In this document: positions 55,580 through 64,000 of the stretch, piece by piece
Position numbering within the stretch: position 1 is the first letter of the stretch
Layout of the letters: every line of letters begins with the position of its first letter
Source: Anthopleura xanthogrammica
Lineage: Eukaryota; Cnidaria; Anthozoa; Actiniaria; Actiniidae
Direction of reading: 5' to 3'
DNA length: 64,000 nt
NCBI GenBank assembly: GCA_964019055.1
Contig: OZ025206.1
Location: forward strand, 17,891,291 to 17,955,290
Translations under genes and position numbers: made by a program
Notes under the pieces: model-generated
What the model was told of the DNA's origin: nothing
What the model saw: only the letters and a program-made list of their open reading frames with translations
The model's database searches: none

Positions 55580-55839
55580 TGTCTCCCAACCCTTCCTTAA
55601 CCTGTAAATGGGGGACATAAAAGAACCTGTTGAATTATTCGTGTAAGAGTAGGGGATTGTCTCCCGGTTCAACAGCCTATCCCAATTTGGAGGCATAACA
55701 CTAATTACTAACAATTCACTCATGATTGTAAGCTGCACGGCTGCTAATAGTGCCTTAATATGCAGCCCGTAAAGTCCTCCACTGGTTAAAAATTGTAAAG
55801 CGCATTGAGACGATGTGAAATGCGCTATATAAGAACTCC

Positions 55840-55884
<45 letters not shown>

Positions 55885-55990
55885 TAAATAGTACAATTTG
55901 TACAAATTCTATTGTTTTCTATTGTTTAATTAGCACTATTTTGTACTATTTAGTAATTTGTATTTCACAGATATACTGTTTGCACTCTAA
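55353..55990. mobile_element. TIR element interrupted by a SINE
   Basis: TTAGAGTGCAAACAGTATAT followed by CCGTGAAATA at the left is inverted at the right (TATTTCACAGATATACTGTT, TGCACTCTAA). The arms are about 30 bp. The SINE at 55409-55882 fills most of the interior. The rest contains palindromic ACTAAATAGTAC motifs, also seen at 16575-16600. Confidence 0.8.
55409..55882 (+). mobile_element. tRNA-derived SINE with GCGCTATATAAGA/(ATT)n tail
   Basis: The 5' part (GGTTAGCTCAGTTGGTAAGA) is a tRNA-like pol III A box. The expected B box (GGTTCGANTCC) is missing or disrupted, with CGGTCTGTTGTCGGTCTG near its place. The body follows (ACTGAGGAGAAAGTGCTGCC, AGACTTTCAAGTCTTCTCGG). The tail GTAAAGCGCATTGAGACG, then GCGCTATATAAGA and (ATT)n, is of the kind shared with LINE partners. 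The copy is about 470 bp and looks full-length apart from the B-box change. Confidence 0.8.
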
Positions 55991-56887
55991 TACGTATTTT
56001 ATTAGCCTTTTTTCTCTTACTTCTATTCCGAATTTTAAGTTTTTTCCCCCAGTTTTTATAGGACTAACTCCGTATTGATCCTCCCAACTGCGGTCAAGGA
56101 CGCAGAGAACTACACCGCTAGCATCGATATCTCCACATCTTCTCGCTGTATGACATAAGAACGATGGGTGGCGATAGTGATGTACACAAATGTAAATAGT
56201 GTGAAACCCCCTCCATAAGGCGTTAATAATTTCCCTTCTATCAAAACTCAAGTGTTCCGTTATCCGGTTTTCCAGTTCCTTTGTAACGCCGACAAACTAA
56301 CGATATAGAAAACAAAATATTTTTACTGAAATAAAGGAGCTTGTTAAGTGGCACACTTTTACTTCCATCAGCTGCGGTTTAAGGTACCGTTGGCTTTAAT
56401 TATCGGTCTCGCAGATAAGATAACAGAATTTAAATTTAAAAAAAAAACAGTCTGTGGTTCTCGTTCCATGCGCGAGGTAATTTGAATTTAACGTAGCACA
56501 AGCGAGAGCCATCAAGGAGTACTCATACCCACATATTATGACGCGTATTAGGATTGAACTAATTCTTGGTTTGCAATCATTCCCAAGGGAGTAAAATAGC
56601 AAAAGTCATGGCCGCCATGATGGAAGATATAACAAAAGAAATCATTAAACAATTTTTTTGTCAATTTCTTCCAAGATGGCCGCTATGACGTCTTGTGCAA
56701 TAGAAGAATTATCACAGTTGGTGGCAGACAACGCACTATAGCACCCCACATCACCCTACTTTCCATAAGAAAGGTCCGTGCGTTTGCGCAGGACGATGAA
56801 ACCATGACCACAGTAGTGCGTGCAGTAGCATCTAGCCGTATAGCTTGCTTCATCTTTCAGTGTGCTTGATCATTAACTTCCTTTTTA
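55991..56887. other. No gene recognised
   Basis: Non-coding. Two related segments, AGTCATGGCCGCCATGATGG (about 56604) and CAAGATGGCCGCTATGACGT (about 56672), lie in inverse orientation and may be ends of a small repeat (CATGGCCGCC/GGCCGCTATG). Confidence 0.3.
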
Positions 56888-57766
56888 TGGGGAGGGGGGG
56901 AGGGGAAGTTTTATTAATTCTGTTGTTGCGATCGACAACGTGCGTAAGCGGAAACTTCACCAAACAGAATGACAATCAACATCTTCCTAGTTGTTTATCA
57001 TAAGTAACTATTAAAAAAACAGATAGTTCTTCTGGGGGGAGGGGAAGGGGAGTCTTACGACTACGTGCGCCAACGGAAGCATACCGATCAGAATGACAAT
57101 CAACATCTTCCTAGTTGTTTATCATAAGTAACTATTAAAAAACCAGATAGTTCTTCTGGGGGGAGGGGAAGGGGAGTCTTACGACTACGTGCGCCAACGG
57201 AAGCATACCGATCAGAATGACGATCAACATCTTCCTAGTTGTTTATCATAAGTAACTATTAAAAAAACAGATAGTTCTTCTGGGGGGAGGGGAAGGGGAG
57301 TCTTACGACTACGTGCGCCAACGGAAGCATACCGATCAGAATGACGATCAACATCTTCCTAGTTGTTTATCATAAGTAACTATTAAAAAAACAGATAGTT
57401 CTTCTGGGGGGAGGGGAAGGGGAGTCTTACGACTACGTGCGCCAACGGAAGCATACCGATCAGAATGACGATCAACATCTTCCTAGTTGTTTATCATAAG
57501 TAACTATTAAAAAACCAGATAGTTCTTCTGGGGGGAGGGGAAGGGGAGTCTTACGACTACGTGCGCCAACGGAAGCATACCGATCAGAATGACGATCAAC
57601 ATCTTCCTAGTTGTTTATCATAAGTAACTATTAAAAAACCAGATAGTTCTTCTGGGGGGAGGGGAAGGGGAGTCTTACGACTACGTGCGCCAACGGAAGC
57701 ATACCGATCAGAATGACGATCAACATCTTCCTAGTTGTTTATCACAAGTAACTATTAAAAAGTCCC
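56888..57766. repeat. 124-bp satellite, about 7 copies
   Basis: The anchor CATCTTCCTAGTTGTTTATC occurs at 56980, 57104, 57228, 57352, 57476, 57600 and 57724, always 124 bp apart. Each unit has a purine-rich block (GGGGGGAGGGGAAGGGGAGT), then CTTACGACTACGTGCGCC. The first unit is diverged; the inner ones are almost identical, with only A/G and C/A swaps. Confidence 0.97.
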
Positions 57767-58639
57767 AAAAGCGTCCCTGATCGACTCAGACCAATAAGAC
57801 TAAATAAGCGTATGCAGTGGAGTTATTGGCATAGGTCTTTATTGGAACACCTGCGCGGGAAGTCTTATCGTCACAATGCATTATTGTCTATCATCGTGAA
57901 AAATTAAAGAAAAATACAATCAACAATGTGGGAAATTTGATAGTAAGTTCACATAAATGCAGATTTGTGAAGCCTATACTACACAGATCTTTATATCATT
58001 GTGAATAATAATTGTGCATGCATGGCGGGGTTCCTGTGCATGTGTTCAAGATGGCGTTGATCCAGACTAGATTATTTCCGAAACTTGCGTCAAAACAAGC
58101 CGCTGCTCACTGATACCACCTACGTTTATCCATTTGACTAATTTTAGACAATTGTCATTTTCTTTCTACAGCCGTAAAGTGATGAAAGTTTGACTTAGGA
58201 AAATGAATCGTAGTTAATGAATGGACTGAGTTGGGAACACATCTAAAACAATCTTGTACCGAACAAAGAAGATCTCCGAAAAGCGAGTCTTGTTTGAATT
58301 ATATAAAATATTTATTTGTTTTATCGATTCGGCCCCTTTTATAAAATAAGATTATGAATAAGTTTTCAAAAGATCTCAGTCCGTGCATATGGAGAAGGAA
58401 CAACATTTTGTAACGAAATTCGTGTCTACTTTGGTTTTCTGGTTTTTATTTTATTTTTTTTATTTTTTTATTTAACTGCTTAACACAGTCTGGTAACAGA
58501 CTCGAAGTCCAAACAAGCTCAGCCCGAGACAAGTTACAAATAGTACATTATAATTTAAACTATAAAGAAAAAATTAATAATACTATAACTAGGGACAAAA
58601 AAAATTAAGATTCTTTAAGATTGTTCTTTCTTATTGGTT

Positions 58640-58857
<218 letters not shown>

Positions 58858-59831
58858 TACTAGATCCGACACCTGATAGCTCGGTAGCTAAGAATGATTT
58901 AATAGAATGATAAATGAAACTGATCAACGGACGCAATCCTTACTGCTGCGGGCATGAGAGGGAAAACGTGACGAAAGGAAAGCTACTCATGAGGAAACAT
59001 GTCACGAAGATCCAAAAATAATTGACGTCAGTTCATGAGACTCTAACGGCAAATCTTACCGTGTTACACTTACTAAAAATATAATCCCGTTTCAAAACAA
59101 CAGTGCAATATAATTTGATGATTGACTTTCATGATTACTCACTCTTTCGATGTGAACACTTAAAACTGTGTCGATGATAGTTATAGTTTTGAAAAAATAT
59201 ATTAAATTTTTAAGTTCCGCGCCTAATTTCTTAAAATAATTCATAGATCACAAAAACGACACTTTTTCGCTAGATTTTCAGAGTTTAACAGATAGTTAAC
59301 CGATAATTATCACCCCGGTATAAACTAATAGGGTTTTTCTTCTCATTCTGAAATAATATTCAATGAGCAGATGCCTCATCGTTTGTTTGTTCATCCACAA
59401 AGCCAACCATCACTGTTTTCCATTGTATTTGAGGAATCTAACGGAGCTACCATATTATTGGACAAATTTCTTTTTAATATTGGGTAATTTTTTCCAAGCT
59501 TAATATAATTTCCCACCTTCTGAACACGTTATTTGACCAAAGATTTAATGACGAACTATAAGCTGAGTTTGCTTGCCTGTTTTATTCAATCGCGCTGCTA
59601 GCTTCGTCATCTGTATCTGATATTAATTTACAAAACCTATATAGAGACATTTGATCGTTCATAAAGTTTTGCTTCTAGAAAAAACTTGAACTTAAAAAGC
59701 TAAACGGAATAGAAACGCATGAAAGAATTAGATAATGAAATTGAAATATACTTTTCGAAGCACCACATTTGACATTTTTATAAAGTCGCAACCTTGGTAA
59801 TTCTCTTTGGGATTCGCTTTTTTCAGACTCG

Positions 59832-59844
59832 GTTGCTAAGCAAC
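59832..59844. promoter_or_regulatory. X-box-like palindrome GTTGCTAAGCAAC
   Basis: A 13-bp perfect palindrome (around a central A) matching the RFX X-box plan (GTTGC, short spacer, GCAAC). It is about 520 bp upstream of the receptor start codon at 60366. Its role is inferred from the motif only. Confidence 0.4.
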
Positions 59845-60365
59845 GGGTTCAGGCTATTATTATTTGAGGGGTTTCAAGGAGTTTTAGTGGACACTGAGAT
59901 CTGGAGAAAAAGGACCCCAGAAAGATTACGACTGAGCTGTCATGACTCACTAAATTTATCTAATTCCGTCATCAAGGTCTTGTATTCCGTCTGAATATTA
60001 TCAGTTCTTTGAGTTCAACGTAACTCTGGATGGTTGAGTGAATTGTTCTCCTCTTCGTGTTTTGACTATATCAGTTTTAACAAATTATGCTATGTTGACT
60101 TTGCCGTTGTTCGAGATGAAAGGTAAAAGCTTGCTCTTGCCACTCGTGGCTCAATGATAAAAAGGAAAAAAAATATTTGACCTTTTTAGTTTTGAGCAGT
60201 TGTCACCGGCTAATTTTAAGCAACATTTATGCAGCGATCGATTAACTTCTATGGATTAGCCCGGCCAAGAAATTCAGGTCTAGAAAACAAAGGAAGCGAG
60301 GTTTTACTCGTATTCTTACTTGACTGACGAGATCTTCTGCTACACAGTAACTAACACAAGCAAGC

Positions 60366-60968
60366 ATGATTTTGGTTCAAAAGACAGCCGGATTTTATTC
60401 CTGGATTTCTCTCGCTGTAACTTTAGCTAACGTCATTTCCACGTCCTCTCAAATGAATGAAACGAATACTACCACCACAGCAACTCCAGGAGTCTCGACG
60501 ACACCTTCCTCCAGTGGCAATATACCACCACAACCAACGCCAAGCTGTATCGACAAGAAAGTCTGGAACGTTTGCTGGTCAAAAACTCCTCCTTATATTT
60601 TTGATAGACCAAGTAACAAGAGTATAGTTGAAGGAATACTAGCAGATGCAATAATCAAAGGTTTGACAAAATGCGGGTGTCAAGCTAATCTCAACTACAC
60701 TTTACAGGTTTACGAGGAAGAAGATTTGGTCAACTGTTCCAAAAACCAAGACGTTGACCTAATTGTTCCGTTTCCACGCAAAGGAATTACAAAATTTAAC
60801 TCGTTTTTCAAAGTCGTCGACTCAGCTGCGATATACTTATTATTAAATCGGAATAAAATCGAATCCCAAGCCAAGGCTAATATTATTTATGAATTTTCGC
60901 AAGTTTGGACGCTTGCCGTTCTGACGATTTTACTGGCAGCAATTTTTGGCATCATCGTTTGGTCTCTG
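60366..60968 (+). CDS. First exon of an ionotropic glutamate receptor-like or related receptor (partial)
   Basis: The ATG opens 201 codons ending at CTG|GTAAGT. Residues 1-28 are a signal-peptide-like hydrophobic stretch (SWISLAVTLANVISTSS). A Thr/Ser/Pro linker follows (about 30-60) with NET and NTT glycosylation sites. Residues from about 64 look like one lobe of a periplasmic-binding-protein-type ligand domain (KVWNVCWSKTPPYIFD, EGILADAIIKGL, QDVDLIVPFPRKGITKFNSF). A membrane helix ends the exon (VWTLAVLTILLAAIFGIIVW). This order is that of iGluR-like channels, where a pore and the second lobe should follow. The frame stays open to 61109 past the donor. No later exon was identified with confidence; the rest may lie beyond the window. 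Confidence 0.6.
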
Positions 60969-63900
60969 GTAAGTTGGGATTATTTCATGTATTATTCAAG
61001 GAGTTATTTTAGTAAGCAAATATATAACATATTTATGTCTGTGTTTCCTATTTATGGAATTTTTTTTTTTATGAGAGTTTACGAGTTGAAAAGATATCTT
61101 GGAGTTTGAAACGCGCACTTTTTAATCTGATTTTCAGTGATGATTCAGCTCAGATCGTTTTATCCGAATGCACTTCTGATTCATTTATTATTCATACTCG
61201 CAATACTTCCTCAAATTTTAACCTTCAAATAACAGAACTTTGTTTGAACAACACTGTTAAGGTTTTTAAAGTTTTTCTTGATGCGTCAGTTAATGTTAGA
61301 CACAGAGACTCGTAGGCTACCGGAATTGGAACTTTTAGTGTGTTCAGGAGTTTGGAAAACGCTTAGCGGCGAACGAATTCGAACGACGCGAGAAAATGGC
61401 TTGAAACCTGCTATTTAGAGCCTTTCCGTTGCCTGATTCACTGATCAAATATTTTGTGTGTTTGTTTTTCGTGCAAGTCTCTTTAAATCTTTCACTTATA
61501 CGGAATGGCAGTCACTAAAGAAGAACATTAAGTTTATGATTTGAAAGCACTTTAAAAAGTCAACCACAATCTGATTTTACAAGAACTCGTGAAATAAGAT
61601 TTCAGCCTTACGGTCCCAGGAGTAGATGAAAACAACGTTGGCATAGTTAAAGTTAATTTTTATGACGAGATCTTGTCTACATGTGTTCTGACAATTCAAG
61701 TTGAAACTCGTCTATTTTATTTTATTTTAGGAAGGTCGCATAATTATTACAAACTGCAAGAATGAATTGCTGTTTCAGTTGACGTGTCGTACGGCATGCA
61801 TTGGTTATTTATCGCGATTTCTTACTAACTATTTATTTCCACTGTCAACGTATTAGTTTTTTAATATAAACACATGAATCCTCAACCAAATAATAGTCAG
61901 GAATGAAGAAATTTCAGTTATTATTCTGTAATTCATATCTACTCTGCTTTCTAAATGAAGAGACAATATTTATTCTAATTAGTCAGACTCACCAAACTTA
62001 TGACAAATCACAAAAATAATCGTGACACCCTGATTTCTATGGTAACTGTTGAAGTCCAACAAATTTGCTGTATTCAACAAACAGAAGTGTAGTAGTGGAA
62101 AGCCTTTATTACATCCGCGATGGATGATCAAATCAGCGATCTGATGGCCACTAAATCTCTCGCAATTATGTTTCACACCAACCTATTGAATTTACAGAAT
62201 TCGGTTTACAGAATCATACTGACATCTCGATATAATTGCTGTAGAAAACATTTAGCGAACCTTACAAAATTACAGCTATAGTATCAAGGCTGAATTCAAT
62301 GATGTAAAAACGAGCCTTGGCTTTGGTTAATTAATGCAGTAACGAGCGACAAAAATATAAAATTTCATGAAAAATTATTTTTCCAAAACATTTTCAATTC
62401 GATTCAATTAAGGGTGGTTGGCTTTTTCATGCCTCGAGGCAAAAAAAAGTTCTAATTTTATCATGTAGTTAGATCTACGACAGTAAACACCCGCTAAGCG
62501 GAGGGAGTAGAAACAATTAACATTTCATGTTTTTGTCGTAAACATTTTTTTTCTAAATGAGAAAAACGCAAATGAAAAGTAATCTAGCTTATTGAAATTT
62601 CTTAAATTAAACTCCTCTGAGCTAGCTAGTGTCTAAGAAATTAATTTTTATCTGTTAAGAAATTAAAAACGAACTGAAGTAAAATCGTCTGGCTCAAAAC
62701 CGGTGTAGCTAAAACTTTAGTTAGACTTTTGAACAGTTGAAAAGTCCAGCGCTTTTAGAACGACCTAATTTTGACATTAGGATACTAGCGTAGAGTTTTT
62801 CACTTTAATGATAAAGTTGTTCTCTTTTTTTTTTAAAAACACACCCGACTCAAGATACGTTGCATTATAATGCATATATAAAAATACAGCTTTACATAAA
62901 TATATCTATTGAGATGCAAAACTATATAGTAGAAATTGTACTAAGATGAATTATAATGGCCTAAGCGGCCTGTGGCCATGTGGAAAGCCAAACAACCAAA
63001 AATCAATTCATTGGAACCTTGAAACCACTCAGGACATCGCGGCTAACTCAAAGCTGACTACTGTTTGAAGTACAAACCTACAAATCTTTCATAACTTTTT
63101 CGGCATGAATAGAAGAAATGAAACATTATGAACCACTAAAGTTTGTTTGGGAAGCTTTAATATAAGTTATTAGTAATAACAGGACCGCGCTATTCCTTTG
63201 TTGACATAACTGGGAAAATTTATTTGGGATTTTCCATTAACGTATCAATAATTATGAAACTCTATAATAGAAAACTTCTCATCCATTAGAATATTTTCAG
63301 TTTTTGTTTCGTCTAATTTTACTAGTTATCAAGTTATTATAAAAAAAAAAAACACAATAATTTTGAGAACTTTCGATTTAAAAAAAATCCATTATTATTG
63401 TTTATGACATCCTATATAATCAATTTTATTTTTAGAAAAAAATATTGATTGTTTATGCGAACTTAAAGTTTCATCTAAAGATGTTAAAACCATTTGAGTG
63501 TTGATATTTTCAAAAACTCAAAAATCTCGAAGTGCAGCGGCCAAAGTTCGCAGGAAACACTTTTTAACGTTGTAAGCCAGTTTTGTTCACTGAAAGTATT
63601 GTTCACTGAAAGCGGCAAAAAGAAGTACTATCCACTTAACGACAGAACAAAATCGAAAACTCTTTTTGTTTAAATTCAAAGTTGTTTTGACATTTGAAGC
63701 CCTTTAGGAAATGTCCTATGCACTTTTTTCCTCTTGTTTTGAAAACCACTAGAAAATACAAAACCTTTACCTAGCTTTGAACACGGTAACTCAAGTAGCT
63801 GAAGAAGAAAATGCCGGAAAAATTATCGAGTAAGTTATTAATAATTTATGCAGAGTTCAAAGTAAAACAAAAACAAAACAATATTTGAAGCATTAAATTG

Positions 63901-64000
63901 AGGAGTTGAAAACTTTTGTCTGTTTAGCCTAAAGCTTTTTTCTTCGTTCCATGGCCAGTTGTAACAAAAACGAAGTTAATGAAAATTCCGAAGAGTAAAA
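60969..64000. other. Probable long intron or intergenic DNA after the receptor exon
   Basis: A+T-rich with poly-T/poly-A tracts and no clear exon. A possible tiny exon at 63775-63829 (TAG|CTTTGAACACGG to ATCGA|GTAAGT) is open but unassigned. Confidence 0.35.

Noticed and set aside
56888..57766. Possible CRISPR-like or rDNA spacer array
   Set aside because: The entire 124-bp unit is repeated with no variable spacer, and no rRNA genes lie nearby.
63775..63829. Small open exon between TAG and GTAAGT
   Set aside because: Only 55 bp with no recognisable family signal. It could not be tied to the receptor exon without intermediate exons.

Overview
This window is animal nuclear DNA. It is A+T-rich, its genes are split by GT-AG introns, and there is no bacterial-style operon structure. 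The repeat content points to a cnidarian, most likely an anthozoan such as a stony coral: many short foldback (MITE-like) elements, a tRNA-derived SINE with a GCGCTATATAAGA/(ATT)n tail, and LINE tails ending in simple repeats. The species assignment is inference. Exon coordinates were worked out by hand from splice signals, reading phase and protein-family knowledge; no alignment was run.

Layout. Positions 1-112 hold an unidentified partial exon on the minus strand, facing away from an ARHGAP11-type RhoGAP gene (+, 1112-6137, 10 coding exons). AP2S1, the sigma subunit of the AP-2 clathrin adaptor, lies on the minus strand (8854-11069, 5 exons, 142 codons, complete). From about 11.1 to 22.4 kb there is mostly repeat DNA with a few weak orphan exons. 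A 25-exon gene fills 22593-42372 (+). It encodes an NME8/TXNDC3-like protein: thioredoxin domain, three nucleoside-diphosphate-kinase domains, two tandem F5/8C (discoidin)-type domains and a long acidic tail. A small three-exon gene for a probable mitochondrial single-pass membrane protein (-, 43495-45194) stands head to head with guanylate kinase GUK1 (+, 45534-51921, 9 exons), whose first exon adds an Arg-rich presequence-like leader. From 52 to 60 kb there is repeat DNA, including a 124-bp satellite and a SINE inside a TIR element. At 60366 begins the first exon of a receptor with a glutamate-receptor-like ligand-binding region and a membrane segment; the rest is not identified in the window.

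How the genes relate. These are independent metazoan genes. Still, NME8 (NDP kinase family, ciliary) and GUK1 (GMP to GDP) lie side by side on one strand, and the RhoGAP acts on GTP-binding proteins. The NME8-like gene has a good RFX X-box match about 105 bp upstream of its start codon, as expected for a ciliary gene. The most unusual item is the fusion of discoidin-type domains to a thioredoxin-NDK protein, together with loss of the second thioredoxin active-site cysteine.
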